In this document: one piece after another, positions 42,290 to 55,107 of the stretch | How the letters are laid out: the number at the start of each line of letters is the position of its first letter | Position numbering within the stretch: the first letter of the stretch is position 1 | Source: Hippopus hippopus | Lineage: Eukaryota > Mollusca > Bivalvia > Cardiida > Cardiidae | Assembly (NCBI GenBank): GCA_946811185.2 | Contig: OX328105.1 | Coordinates: forward strand, 50,096,845 to 50,160,844 | DNA length: 64,000 nt | Reading direction: 5' to 3' | The notes under the pieces: generated by a model | What the model saw: only the letters and a program-made list of their open reading frames with translations | Told to the model about the DNA's origin: nothing | Databases searched by the model: none | Translations under genes and position numbers: made by a program

Positions 42290-42513
42290 ACCATGTACCA
42301 CACAATCAGAAAGTTAGTGACAGTGAGATAGAGGTCTGTTGAACACATAATGAGAAAAGGACACAGAGCTGGTAGCCACCATTTTCTCTGTTTTCCTCAA
42401 GGTTTTTTTTCCATTTTCAAAAGCAAATACCACCATTTGATCCATATTAAATTTGTTGTCTGCAAATGCTTTAGGTTTGGACAAGTCTACATTTTTTCAT
42501 GTGGTAAAGAGTT
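42290..42513. repeat. MITE-1 copy, diverged
   Basis: GACCATGTACCACACAATCA to TGTGGTAAAGAGTTC, with TTGTTGTCTGCAAATGC conserved and a weak hairpin. Confidence 0.7.
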
Positions 42514-42606
42514 CAAGCGCTTTCAAATGCTTTGGGGAAAAAAATATTTAAAAAAATAGACCCCTACCCTACCTAACATTTTTGGAGACGTTACTGTACC
42601 CTAAAC

Positions 42607-42742
42607 CATAGGCACTTGGTTTCCACGACTTTAGATTTCACAACTTACATTTATTTCTGTATATTAAAAATACTAGTATTTATAATATACAAAAATAAAT
42701 GTAAGTTGTGAAATTTAAAGTCATGGAAACCAAGTGCCTATG
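42607..42742. repeat. inverted-repeat element (foldback)
   Basis: CATAGGCACTTGGTTTCC and GGAAACCAAGTGCCTATG head arms of about 60 bp with very few mismatches around an AT-rich loop. A T-run follows. Confidence 0.85.
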
Positions 42743-42881
42743 CCCTAAACAGACTTTTTTTTTTTTTCAAAGTGACTATTTACCTGACCGTCGTGTACGC
42801 ACTGATTAAAGCGGCACATTCATACACGAGCGTTGGGGGAGAGAACTCATTTTACAACCATCCACAGCCGAAGAATGCAAG

Positions 42882-43214
42882 ATGGCCGCTGCCGGACTGA
42901 CGGTTCCAATTTCAGTTTGCCAAAAATTCGCCCATTTTGAGGACTCCACCTTTTGTAAATATGTTGTGGTCGATAGCGGAACGGTCGAGCAAGCCAACAA
43001 ATCGGTCACCAGGGCTGAGAATAAATTTCCAGCGCAGCTGAAGTACTCGCGCCTTCGGTTCACCTGCAAACATGGGGGGCAGTACCGTTCAAGGAGCATG
43101 GGAAAAAGACGCCATGCTGGTTCACATGCCATTCCGCGTTTTGGCCCAACCCATTTACACAGTGTACGTAAGAGTCCGATTCTTCAGTGCGGACATGACC
43201 GCATCGTGTACTGA
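42882..43214 (+). CDS. FAR1/ZSWIM-like N-terminal ORF, possibly truncated
   Basis: 110 codons from an ATG in AAGATGGCCGC context, which resembles a YY1-type initiator. The first 70 residues match the N-terminal zinc-finger region of FAR1/MULE-related and ZSWIM-type proteins as I recall them: a leading helix, FCKYVVVDSGTVEQANKSVT, then FPAQLKYSRLRFTCKHGGQY. In the family the CxxH-type segment is followed by GKG.R and more Cys/His. Here GKRRHAGSHAIPRFGPTHLH is unlike that and the frame stops soon after, so it may be decayed or may splice onward (a GTAAGT lies near 43222). The surrounding DNA is less AT-rich, as expected for a 5' end. Confidence 0.5.
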   Translation: MAAAGLTVPISVCQKFAHFEDSTFCKYVVVDSGTVEQANKSVTRAENKFPAQLKYSRLRFTCKHGGQYRSRSMGKRRHAGSHAIPRFGPTHLHSVRKSPILQCGHDRIVY

Positions 43215-43263
43215 ATGAAGAAATCGGAAATAGCGCGCATGTAAGTCGTGCCTCCAAGACCAT

Positions 43264-44579
43264 ATTTCATCAGTCTGGGCACAACCGTTGGGCACCCAAC
43301 AAGTTTTCCTTCATTGAGTACACGACAGTTGTCCTTGCAGTATGAATTTTCTTCAGTGTGTACACGACAGTCGGGTAAATATCATCGGTCTTTTTTTTAG
43401 GCCTAAAATACGCCAATGATTGATAGGACCAGGGATCTTATATACAACGATCTGAGCAAGCCTTCAGACTGAAAGTAGATAAGACTCGCCAAGAAGTGGG
43501 TGGGGTTATTTTGTGTAGCAACCACCACGCCTGCACAGATCGGGGGAGATAATTTAAAATTTTTTCCGGAAATATGACCTCACTAAGGGTCAAATAGATA
43601 CGCGCCAATTATGGAAAACTATGGCTTTTCCTGATGTCGTATGTCATTGGAAGCTAAAGTCTAAAGATAGGAGTTTGCGAAATGGCTTGCCTCTCGCGAG
43701 AAACGATTTGAGAACCCCAAACGGGAACTGAGAGAAAATTTCACTGACCGGTATTTTTTGGAAAAAAGGCGATTTCACTATTTAAACTGGTATTTTTTTG
43801 TAGTTCGATAATCCATTTATACCAAAAATGTGATTTGAAATACAAAAATCGCGTGTGGATAATTGTTTTTAAGCATTTTTCTGACTCGGTATATTTCATG
43901 GTAGGGGAGATAAATCGACAACGGAAGTGAAACAGAGTTACAAAATAACCCTTGACGACAGGCTCTGTGGCTAAATTAAACCACTATTTCCACCCTAGAT
44001 GTTCATATAACGGTCCAGTTTGATAAATTACAACTAACTGAATATGTACATAGTAATTTTTGGTTAGATTTATGAATCAAATTCTTAAAATTGCGTTCGT
44101 TTTATAGCAGGGATTCGTACTCAAAATTCAACGTACTGTTTCGTAACCAGGATCTACATGTTTTGTATTCCTCTAACATATGAGTACTGCGCAGCACGAT
44201 TGTTTTCTTATTCATAATTTTTGGGTTCTCACACAAAACCTTATGTCAGATATATCGGTTTCTTTGCATTAATTAGTAATATTGTAATATCAACTGGAAT
44301 ACATGTATTATGTTATTACTTATTTAATTATTGGCAATCATCACCTTATTCAAGTAACTTTAGTAAGTCAAATCGCCAAACATTTCCCCCATTTTAACAG
44401 AACCACACTTTTATAAATATGGTACTTTACTTTAAGTAATTATACATAAGTATGCATTTGAAAATGTACAACTTTGTATTTGCAGACTAAGTGAGTAAGT
44501 CTTAATCAGCATGTTCATAGGCAATCTGATCAGAGGCTACACATTTTGTCAGAACCTCCTGCATAGCTTATCATTTCAT
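43264..44579. other. no recognisable feature
   Basis: No coding or repeat family supported. Confidence 0.4.
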
Positions 44580-44750
44580 ATGTAAGCAAATAAAACAATG
44601 GAAGCATTAGCAGATTACAAATTATATGTGGTTCAAATGATAGAATTTGTCTATGATAGGGTAGGAAACATTGTGGGAAAACCAGAAAATACTGCTTACT
44701 ACCCTCTTTTTTAGGGTTGTTGAAAATCCAGATTGTCTTATAAAGTGTTG
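44580..44750. repeat. MITE-1 copy, truncated and without full hairpin
   Basis: AGCATTAGCAGATTACAAAT and GATAGGGTAGGAAACATTGT are family text; the right stem is largely deleted. Confidence 0.65.
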
Positions 44751-45568
44751 AAAGAAAGCTACTATCACTTGAAATTAATAGGTGTATATCTCTTCCCAAA
44801 CTGACAAAATTCCAATCAATGTTACAAAAATTCCATTTTCTAATTCAATAAATCCTTCTCTCAAGACTGGTTATAAATAATCTTGGATGCACTGTACTGA
44901 AATAGAAAGGAGAAAACATAGACAAGAAATAAGTGTCATGTTTTAAATCATATCTGTGGTTCATACATTTTCAAATGAGTCTATTTTTCCAATAGCGTTA
45001 ACCTATATTTTCCCCATTGTAAAATGGGTGGGTGGGGTAACGTTATTTCCTTTATATAACATATACAGCGTTTTTTGGGTGCGTAAACCTTTTAAAACTG
45101 AATGGAAGATCATTTTATCATTTACAAGCTATTAGATGTCAACTAGATGACTTTAACTAAGTTCAAAAACCTTACATATTGTAGAAATTTGTGCTTTTTC
45201 TCTTTTTCAATATCAAAATGGGGTTCAGTCTGACAGATATAACAACAGAAAAAGACACAATAAAATCACTTAACAGCTAAGGTAGAGTATATAATTAATC
45301 ATTGATGTTCTGCCCACCATGTGGACACTTCATTAACTGCATATCAAGCAGACTCTTATAGTTACAGAGTGAGGTCATTTTTTCCTGAAAAATTAAAATT
45401 TGTGTTTTCAGAAACATGATTTTTTACCTTTTGTCAAGGTATTTTTGACGTAAAGAAATAGTACAACCTATATAAACTCTATATTTCCTGATTTGTATTG
45501 ATGAGATCTTTCAGAAAATGTATAGTTTTTACAGATTAGTCTCCTTTCAGAAAAAGGGTGGTGGTTGC
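44751..45568. other. no recognisable feature
   Basis: AT-rich spacer, nothing supported. Confidence 0.4.
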
Positions 45569-45829
45569 GGTACGTCTAAAATGCGAAAAGGACTCTTTTT
45601 CGCAAAAAGGAGTCCTTGTCGCGAAAAGGACTTAAGATGACTCCTTTTCGCGAAAAGGATCTAAAATTTTACGAAAACGAGTCCGGGCAGATGACTCCTT
45701 TTCGCGAAAAGGACTTAAGATTTTACGAAAAGGAGTCAGTCCTTTTCTCAAAAAGGACTTTACAACAAACAAAAAAAGACCCCTTTTCAAATTAAGACTT
45801 CTTTTCACGTAAAGATTTGTTTGCATTTT

Positions 45830-46040
45830 CAACATCATTTCAGTTATATCGCGGCGGCCAGAGCACCTATCTATGCTTTTCCGGGGTTCCTTTTAACAGT
45901 ACTTCGCACAATATTCGTACCAAGGAACTGGCTGCTTTTCCAGACAACTGCTATCGAACAAATGATCCGCGGTGAGAGAGGAATGATTCCTGGACAGAAA
46001 TTCGTTAAACTGGAGATCCGATCTAGCGATCCATGATCTA
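45830..46040 (-). repeat. SINE fragment at left foldback arm
   Basis: Reverse complement of the SINE 3' body (TTTCAGTTATATCGCGGC, GGTGAGAGAGGAATGA). The first 50 bp also occur in the right arm at 48712-48775, so this SINE end is part of the inverted arm itself. Confidence 0.75.
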
Positions 46041-46347
46041 AAGTCCCAGTGTGCGCCACCGGGCTTGGCTTTAAGAAAGGAACTTTTCAGTCCTTTCCGT
46101 ACTTTAGGCTTACCTTTTTGTCACTCAACAAATAAGGAATCCTTTTCACAACAGAACTCTTTTTTCAACAAATAGAACTCCTTTTCGCAATAGGAGTAGT
46201 TTCTTATGGTGAACATTCTGTAATGTGTTCCAGAGCCACTGGAAACTTGAACGGTTATTCACACTTACACTTAGCCTTATTGAATCCTTTCCAAATCCAT
46301 CAGGCTGGCTTTTATATGCGTTTTATCCTTCCCCGAGTTTATCTTTT

Positions 46348-46614
46348 ATGCCATGCTCTGTTAAAAGGGGCTTAATGCATCTTCAAAATGTATCGATCTA
46401 GGTCAGCCTGCGTAGTCCGCATTGGCTGCCCTGGGTTGAAACGTTTTGCGATTGGTCAATTTTCTGCATGTCAAAGGACCAGTCTATCTCATGATTCAGT
46501 CAGTTGTTAGAGAAAATTGACGACATGGATCCATAATTGTATGATGGCCTGCTTGGTATAATGCATCAGTGAGATGCATTAACCCCCCACCCCCTTTTGC
46601 TAGAGCGCGGCTCA
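46348..46614. repeat. MITE-2 copy
   Basis: ATGCCATGCTCTGTTAAAAG to GCTAGAGCGCGGCTCA, nested in the MULE-like element. Confidence 0.8.
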
Positions 46615-48036
46615 TACACGTATATATCTTTTTTTTTTCCCCCAAAGTTTTTTTCTTAAAAAAAAAAAAAAGGGCATGTTCTGCTTGTACTTCCATGTAG
46701 TGCAAGTAAATGTAAGAAACTTGAAAATAATTTTCTTCTAAACATCTATACCTTTGCAGCCTTTCGTAACATAAGAAAAAGCTGTCCCGACTTCAGTTTG
46801 AACTGCAAACAAGAAGAAATAAACATTCCTTGCCAGATTGTTACGAATACATCATTATATGGTTTGTGGTAAAACGAGGAATACTTCTGTGAAATCACAG
46901 AAAAAAGTAAACTTGTAAATTTATTTAGATGGAAACGTTGTTTTAAAAAAAGCTATACTTGTTAACCCAGCGTCTGAAAGAAGGCCACTAAAGGCTGTTG
47001 AGAATTTTTTCTGTTTTAAGCTGTGGCGGCCACGTTGGTGGAGCAAAACTGTTTATAGATATTTTAATTGGTGAATAGTGATTTTCTCATAAAATTTGTT
47101 GGACGGTTCTAGGGTAGAAGTTGTTTCAAGCAAAGGTTGACGACGGGCACATTGTAACATACAGACCGACACAGCCAATAATACTTTGCGTCCCTTACCC
47201 TTAAACAAGGAAAGGATCAACCTTGTCATCATATAAACAAGGCTACGTATATACCAATGATTCCAACACTTATATACCCCTCAACAAAGTTCGAAGGTAT
47301 ACTAAAATTAGGTTGTCCGCCTGTCACTTTTGTGTCGTCTTCTCCTCCTACAGTTTTCAGCCAAATTTGCTGTAACGTCAATGTAGGCCCTCCTACAATG
47401 GGAACTCGAGCACGTACCAGTTTTGGTGGCTTTAATCTAGACTAACATTGTACAAGCAGACAGCGTAAGGGCATATCAGCATACAGGAGCCAAGGTCCAC
47501 ACCAGCATGACATTGTGACAGAAATGTCCAGACATTGATTTATCTTTCTTTTCCTCTTGGTCAGTTGAACGAGCACACCAGTAATAAGAACAGATGCATA
47601 TTAAGGAACTATTTATGCGTTCTCAGGACGGTCTGGTGCCGTTCTATTTAATAACGGAGTTCTTGCTGTGGTCCATGAATATTTTTTAAACCATTAACGT
47701 GGGACTGAGTCATTTAAATCCGCGAAATCGAAGGTTTAACCTATTCATTTAATCTAAATTTTTGTAGTACTCATTTGATCGACATTCATTTTCCGCAATA
47801 CATTTGCCATCTTTCTAAAAGTAGGCCTAATTTGCAACGCAACGCAGCGGTCAGTCCCTTGAAACTGCTCCTACTTATGCTTTTCTCTTCGGAATTTAGT
47901 ACTAAAATCCGGCGCTCGCTTTCTAACGTTACAAGGCCGTTAATGGACGGTTTTGCCACAGTGCTACACAATGATATCAAATGGCCTATACTATTTCTTT
48001 GCATTCATAGAAACAGTTTTTATCCATAAATTTGCC

Positions 48037-48352
48037 GAGGCCCGGTAGCTCAGTCGGTAGTGTACAGGACTTGAGAACATGGGCTGCTGGTTCGATCGCC
48101 TGCTCAGGCAATTTCTTTCTGAGGATTGATGAAAGTCATTGCGACTGCGCCCATTCTTCTCACCGCTGAACATTGTTTCGACGATGGTTGTATGGAAAGC
48201 AGCCAGTTGCTTGAAAAGAACATTGTGTGGAGTGCTGGTAAAACGAAACTCCAGGGAAGGTATGGATATGTGCACTGACCGCCGCGATATAACTGAAATA
48301 ATGTTGAAAATGGCGTTAAACACAATCAATCAATCACTCAATCTATTATCTA
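48037..48352 (+). repeat. tRNA-derived SINE, best copy
   Basis: Head with A box GGTAGCTCAGTCGGTAG and B box GGTTCGATCGCC, about 30 bp apart. The central body has GAACATTGTTTCGACGATGG, then GCGATATAACTGAAATAATG, and the tail is (AATC)n. This is an RNA polymerase III-type composite SINE depending on LINE machinery. Related copies lie at 759, 1230, 45830 and 48712. Confidence 0.85.
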
Positions 48353-48711
48353 TAAATTAACTTCCAATACTTGCTTTGTTAACCCATTCCAAGAAGATAT
48401 ACTTCTAGATATTGCATAACTGATCAATATCAATATCTTTGGACCATTTTGAATACCATGTGTCGACCATATCAAGAACGTACGTGCCAAAGTTTTGAAA
48501 GAAACTAAGGATTTTTTTTTTTCACTAAAGAAGTCCTTTTCGCGAAATCTTTTCTTTTTGCATGAAAATTAGTCCTTTTCATTTACCAGACTTACTTTAC
48601 AAAAAGGACTCCTTTTTGTGGAGAGGAATGATTTTCGTCAGATGAAAGTCCTCGCCAAAATGGAGTCCTTTTCAAACTTAAGACACTCCTTTTCGGAACT
48701 CCGGGAAAACA

Positions 48712-48775
48712 TAGACAGGTACAATGGCTGCCGCGATATAACTGAAATGATGTTGAACACCATACAAACAAATCT
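48712..48775 (+). repeat. SINE 3' fragment in right foldback arm
   Basis: CTGCCGCGATATAACTGAAA and the following AATGATGTTGAACACC mirror the left arm at 45830-45850. Confidence 0.75.
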
Positions 48776-49298
48776 TTTCGTGAAAAGAAGTCCTAATTTG
48801 AAAAGGGGTCTTTTTCCTAGAATGTCAAGTCTTTTCGTGAAAAGGACTGACTTCTTTTCGCAAAATATAAAGTCTTTTCGCGAAAAGGAGTCATCTTCTA
48901 AGACTCCTTTTCGTAAAATTTTAGATCCTTTTCGCGAAAAGGAGTCATTTTGACTCCTTTTCGCGAAAAGGACTCCTTTTCGTATTTTAGACGTACCCTG
49001 GTGGTTGCTATTTTGTGTGCAGTTTTCTACTGGCTACGTGTGATTGGTGGACGCTCTTAATTATGTTTGGGTTTCATATTTACATTTTTCGTCAAGTTTA
49101 CGCATCAAAGGACTTCGTTATGACTACTTGCGTTATCATTCTTGGAAGAAGGCGATGTCCTGTATAACAAAACTAAAAATCCAAATTTTCGAAAACGGGC
49201 TGCATTCCCGACTGCCTATTTGTGTAGATTACGTCATCGGCCGCCTACAATCCGGGTTACAGATATTTTGATACCAGACAAGTTCGGTAAATTGGACT

Positions 49299-49450
49299 AA
49301 CCACAGGAATTTGACATTCTATAATGAAAATATATGATTAAATATGAAAAAAATACTCCCCTATATATAAAGAAACACAGGGGAGTATTTTTTTTTTTTT
49401 CATATTTAATCATATATTTTCATTATAGAATGTCAAATTCCTGTGGATTA
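49299..49450. repeat. 152-bp inverted-repeat element
   Basis: CCACAGGAATTTGACATTC and GAATGTCAAATTCCTGTGG head arms of about 65 bp that are almost perfect except for A/T-run length. The loop is TATATATAAAGAAACA. Confidence 0.9.
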
Positions 49451-49534
49451 ACACATTAAACTGATTGGAGGTTTCAGTAACAAGATAATTATGCGGTATA
49501 TATGCACCACGACGATGTTTAAACCAAACTACCT

Positions 49535-49897
49535 GGTTTTGATTTGTTTCTAATTTTAGAGGGTATAGAAGTCCTACGTAGTGATGTCACTTTACACCAA
49601 AATTACGCTCTAGCTCACAAAGTCACTCTTGTACTGGAAACTTTGCAAAAACTAAACATAGAAACACTAGCCAACGCTTTTTATAATTTAGTCCTGACTC
49701 CATGTGACCTCTGACTAGTTCCTGTTTTGAAAGATTCTCTATGCGGTGTACACTACGAGAGCAGAGAGGAGCTAACCCTCGCTATGACCGGGTCCATGAT
49801 AGTAAAGTCACGTGACGAGCTCGCACACGTGATTCACGCGTGGGGATCAAGAATGAATAAGTTCATAGAACTCAAAGGAGGTTACTTTAAAAAATAG
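49535..49897 (+). pseudogene. mariner-type transposase, C-terminal remnant
   Basis: One frame holds ALAHKVTLVLETLQKLNIET, then LVLTPCDL, a TGA at 49712, and VPVLKDSLCGVHYESREEL, ending WGSRMNKFIELKGGYFKK and a stop. This is the order of a mariner C-terminus: the last catalytic aspartate sits in the LAPCDF-type motif, here LTPCDL, and the TGA replaces a tryptophan-like position before the LFP.LK motif. The N-terminal part is not found upstream. Confidence 0.75.
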
Positions 49898-50143
49898 TAA
49901 ACACTCGAAGTTGTTTTTTTTATAGCAATATTCCGATACCGGCACTGGTCCAAGTTCTTTCTGATCACCCCTGGTATGGTGCAAATAACACTGAGTCTGT
50001 ATAATTGCCTTTTTACCAAAACTACTCCTGACTTGGAATTTATCTCGGATGTTTTTGGTTGTGATTGTGTCCATTGACCTCTTTCCAAGGTAATCGAAAC
50101 AACGTATGACATTTGCTCAGTGTATAGTCTAGGACCAGGGATC

Positions 50144-51395
<1,252 letters not shown>

Positions 51396-51403
51396 TATAA
51401 ATA
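51396..51403 (+). promoter_or_regulatory. TATA box of the interrupted ORF
   Basis: TATAAATA lies 87 bp upstream of the ATG at 51490, a sensible distance for a start site near 51425-51430 and a short 5' untranslated region without introns. Confidence 0.5.
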
Positions 51404-51587
51404 CTAGGTCTCGCGTGTGGAAGGTCCTTTTAAGATTAATTGAATACTAAGAAGACGCTTAACGAACAAATGATCAACCACCGAAAGAAATGAAACGCAA
51501 AATAGACGCTAGCATAAAAAAAAAAAAACTGATGAAGGGGCCAAGGCTCTAAAGCCCGATCGGATCGTAAGTGCCTCTAATTACAAC

Positions 51588-53839
51588 GGTAACTGGTCAA
51601 CTCGTACCTAAGTCAACTCGTACCTATTTTGGTCAACTCGTACCCGGGTCAACTCGTACCCGAGTCAACTCGTACCTAAGTATTTTTATATTTTTTATTT
51701 TGTGACTTTTATCAGTATCAGTATATTAAAACAATTAAGTTTTGTGTTCTTGTTTATCTTTTTGTCTGTTTCTAATATATATCTGACATCATCACAACCT
51801 TATTCTCAATGCCGTACCATGTACCACCTATTTTAAAACCTGACCAATTCCATTCATAGCAAACAAAATCAAGTCAAAAACCAAATATAAATGGGTTTTT
51901 TTTTGGGTGGACTTTGGGTGCTTCAATAGAATGGACGTCATGTGTTCAGACCCGACATATGTCAGCCAGGGTTCTCTCTAGGTCCAGAATCCTAAGAGTC
52001 ATTGACTCTTGGGCCCAAATTTTCAAGAGTCAAAACGGAATTTTCAAGAGTCAAAGAGAAATATCCAAGGGTCAAAATGACTTACTTATTATGGAGAGAT
52101 AATGAGTGAAATGAAGACAATTTTCATTAATGTTCTGTCTTTGTGGAGAAAAATTAGACAAGAAAATACATCATCTTATATACAGGCTTGGAATGAAGTG
52201 GATAGATGAATTTTAACTTGCAGTCCTAGCATTCAACTCATCTTCATGAATAAACGGACACAAACTTTTAACTGTTTAGCAAGCCACAAAATTCAAACAT
52301 GTACTTGATCATGTTTTAGACAATACAAATGGGGCTTGAACGGCTTGGTTTGTCTTTCATATCTAAGAACATTGTGGAAAAAGGAGAAAATAAAAGTCAC
52401 ATCCATTGAGGTATTATTTCATAAGTATTTCTTAAAATTTAGTTTCCTTTTTTTGTCCAATAACTTCTTCTTTAACACTTATTCCAGTGCTAAAACTGTA
52501 AGACAAGAAGGCGTAACATTCATCTCTCTCTCCCCACATTTATAGGTTAAATTATTGTATATTTTCATTTCAAAATCAACCAGTTTTCTCTCATCATTAA
52601 ACAGAGATTTTTAGCTTTCACAAATTGTTTTATACAGAAATTAGTGTAAATTCACGTTTAAATTCATTTTCAAAGATGAAAAAAATGTTTGAAGTGCCTC
52701 TGATCGGACGATCTCAAACTGACATTTGTTGTGTCATGGGTTTTCAGGTTTTTTTTCAATGATCTTTTCTTCATGTCAGTAAATTTTTTTTTAGAAGTAT
52801 GGCTGAATGATTTGATAGGAATTTGTTAATTAGGGTTGCAGGTAACTGTTAAACCTGTCTTTTTACTCTAGATAATTGGATTAACACCTTTATAATGTTT
52901 TCAAACGGCTCGCCACTCGCCAGCTTGATTAGCTGTGAATTGTGATAAACAGGGCTGCATGCGTCTTTCTTATTAGATACTGATCATATTAATTACAGTC
53001 TGTATTTCTGTCGGATGCATACGAGCTTATTTATATCATATGACCCTTTATCCTACAATATCATGCGTCAGATTGACGCTTAGGCAGTTATTTTTAAGCG
53101 TCAGAAATGGGTGATTTCGGATTTCCAAGTGTCAAAGCCCGGGGTCCCGAGTCAAAGGGGAACCCTGTCAACACCTAAATGACTGAAAATTCTGGTAAAG
53201 GAAAGAAACGAATGCCATACATGTAATACATTTTTTTATTTTCTTTGTCTTGTAAAATATAAAACAGCCATTAGATGTAAATAACAAACAGCCGCGTCTA
53301 TCATGAGAAAACATGTTATATGCAAAAACATAGGAGCAGACTAGCTGATCTGCGCCTTTGATTTCGCTCCATGCATAGTACAGTCTTTCTTCATCGTAAA
53401 TCTGAAATCTCGGCAAGTTTCCTTGCGACGCTGCTCAAATAATCATCAGTTTGTCCTACACAAACAACAATTGCTTGAAAAAATACTCTTCTTCAGCGTA
53501 AACCAACATATAAAACATAACAATATAAAAATATACACTATCTACAAACAAGAACATTTCCAATGAGAAAGTATATGTGCATGTTCTGTGCATTTTCGTA
53601 TGTTGCTGTTCCTGCACAGCGAAGAGAACTAATATTGTCATATATCTTTGTTGTATTGTTTATCAATGTTCATGTGAACTGAGGGTACGACTTTAACCAA
53701 AACAGGTACGAGTTGACCAAAATAGGTACGAGTTGACTTGGGTAGGTACGAGTTGACCAAAAAACAGGTACGAGTTGACCAAAATAGGTACGAGTTGACT
53801 AAGGTACGAGTTGACTTAGGTACGGGTTGACCAGAAAGC
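51588..53839. mobile_element. 2.25-kb transposon with GGTACGAGTTGAC terminal arrays
   Basis: Both ends are arrays of four to seven inverted copies of GGTACGAGTTGAC(C/T), beginning CTGGTCAACTCGTACC inside either end. ATTACAAC at 51580-51587 is repeated at 53840-53847, an 8-bp target duplication that fits the hAT superfamily. The interior has no transposase and hosts another transposon at 51967-53167. Confidence 0.85.
51967..53167. mobile_element. CAGGG-ended transposon nested in the previous one
   Basis: Ends CAGGGTTCTC and, inverted, CAGGGTTCCC with subterminal AAGAGTCAAA and GGGTCCCGAG motifs. The target duplication is imperfect (TCAGC against TCAAC). It belongs to the same structural class as 22379-23459 and 26588-28000. 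Confidence 0.7.
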
Positions 53840-54298
53840 ATTACAACGATCGTTCTATCTGTGGACTGATTATGATCAATCTCTATGCCGTCGATTACAT
53901 TATTCTGAACTATAGATCGCTGCTTGAGATCAAAGGTAACAAACTGGTTAAGCGGATGTTGAGAGAGAGTAGAGAGGACTTTCCCGCGGCCAAAATGGTC
54001 GCGTTCTATTCTAGAGGGAACTGGCATCTGCAAATAAGGGATCTCATCAGGGAGGTATTGTCTTCCCCTCGTATAAAAATCAAAGGTTCAACTGGCAAGA
54101 ACATGTGGGTTTACAGGCTACCATCTGGAATGACAAATGAAGACCCACTTAAGGCCCTGAATAAGGCTATAGGCCTTTACGGAAACTCGGTTACTTCCCT
54201 TCGAAGATTATCTCCCTTGTGGAAATCCCTATTTCCGGGGACTACGATCATGGCAATCATAGTCGCTCGGCATATGATGATTGTGCTAGTCTTTGTGC

Positions 54299-54398
54299 TT
54301 AAAGAGAACATTTCGATAAAAAATCCGATTATCTGTATCTAAATATGTATATGCAGATATTCGGATCTTATTTTTTTTTTATCGAAATGTTGTCTTTA
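54299..54398. repeat. inverted repeat at the ORF 3' end
   Basis: TTAAAGAGAACATTTCGAT and ATCGAAATGTTGTCTTTAA are arms of about 40 bp with a TATGTATATGC loop. They overlap the stop codon region of the interrupted ORF. Confidence 0.75.
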
Positions 54399-55107
54399 AA
54401 CACAAATTGTCATGTGCCGAGTCCCTTTGATAACAATGGCCGAACAAAAAAAAAAAAATCATTCGTGATTTTCGTCATCCATTTAACTTTCCAAAATCGC
54501 AATACCTCGCTCCTAAAAATTATTACTCGGAGATAAGTAACACGTCTGACCTGCAGCTCTGTATCGCACACTGTTGGCAAACGTAACGGATTAATTTTTT
54601 TCAATTAATTTCTGTTGAATTTCTCGGACATTTTGGTGAAAGAGACACCTAAACTTGCTGCAGTTAAGATAACGTCATTTATATGCCAAAAAATCTGCAG
54701 TGTCGGTAGTTGCATCAACTATCACTTACGAAAGACAAAAAATGTTATTACTGACCAAAACGAAGCCCCGCGATAGAAATAACAGACTTTTTGCAGACTG
54801 CCTTGGTATTACCATGGATCATGAAATATACTATCACTGGTTTTACAGGACAAGGAATTAGAAAAAAAAAAACAATTAATTCCGACATGCAGTTAAAACA
54901 GTGACCTGTAACAGTGCATATGAGAACAGTATGTGCTCGGACAGGAAACGTACATCATTAGGTGTCGAATTTAGTATGGACTTACCCTCTGTAACGTTTT
55001 TTTAATAATTCCAAATCCTATATTTACAAATGATCAACATAAGGTTGAATAGGAGCGAGACTTTAATATGACACATTTGTGTTAATCTGCGACTAACATG
55101 TGTGCCG
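54399..55107. other. no recognisable feature
   Basis: No gene or repeat family supported. Confidence 0.4.

Larger units (their letters stand above)
45569..48998. mobile_element. 3.4-kb MULE-like foldback element
   Basis: Terminal arms of about 310 bp (45569-45880 and 48690-48998) are reverse complements, starting GGTACGTCTAAAATGCGAAA. Each is built from repeated palindromic units CTCCTTTTCGCGAAAAGGA. TGGTGGTTGC at 45559-45568 is repeated at 48999-49008, a 10-bp target duplication. Long terminal repeats plus a 9-10-bp duplication fit Mutator-like elements. The interior has no recognisable transposase; it contains SINE and MITE-2 insertions and about 1.4 kb of unassigned DNA (46615-48036). Confidence 0.85.
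51490..54342 (+). pseudogene. unidentified intronless ORF split by a transposon
   Basis: ATG at 51490 (KRKIDASIKKKK), then a run of 13 A. In the next frame, DEGAKALKPDRIVSASNYN reaches the insertion point at 51587. After the 2.25-kb element and its 8-bp duplication, the same frame resumes at 53848 as DRSICGLIMINLYAVDYIIL and stays open to 54342 (MVAFYSRGNWHLQIRDLIRE, TGKNMWVYRLPSGMTNEDP). Two defects therefore separate it from a protein of about 200 residues: the insertion and a one-base phase problem at the A-run, where 11 or 14 A would restore phase. The A-run could be a sequencing error. A TATA box precedes it. I do not recognise the family; the last 40 residues are hydrophobic and may not be genuine. 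Confidence 0.5.

Noticed and set aside
48037..48110. tRNA gene
   Set aside because: The A and B boxes are present, but the sequence continues into a SINE body and (AATC)n tail and lacks a clean acceptor stem.
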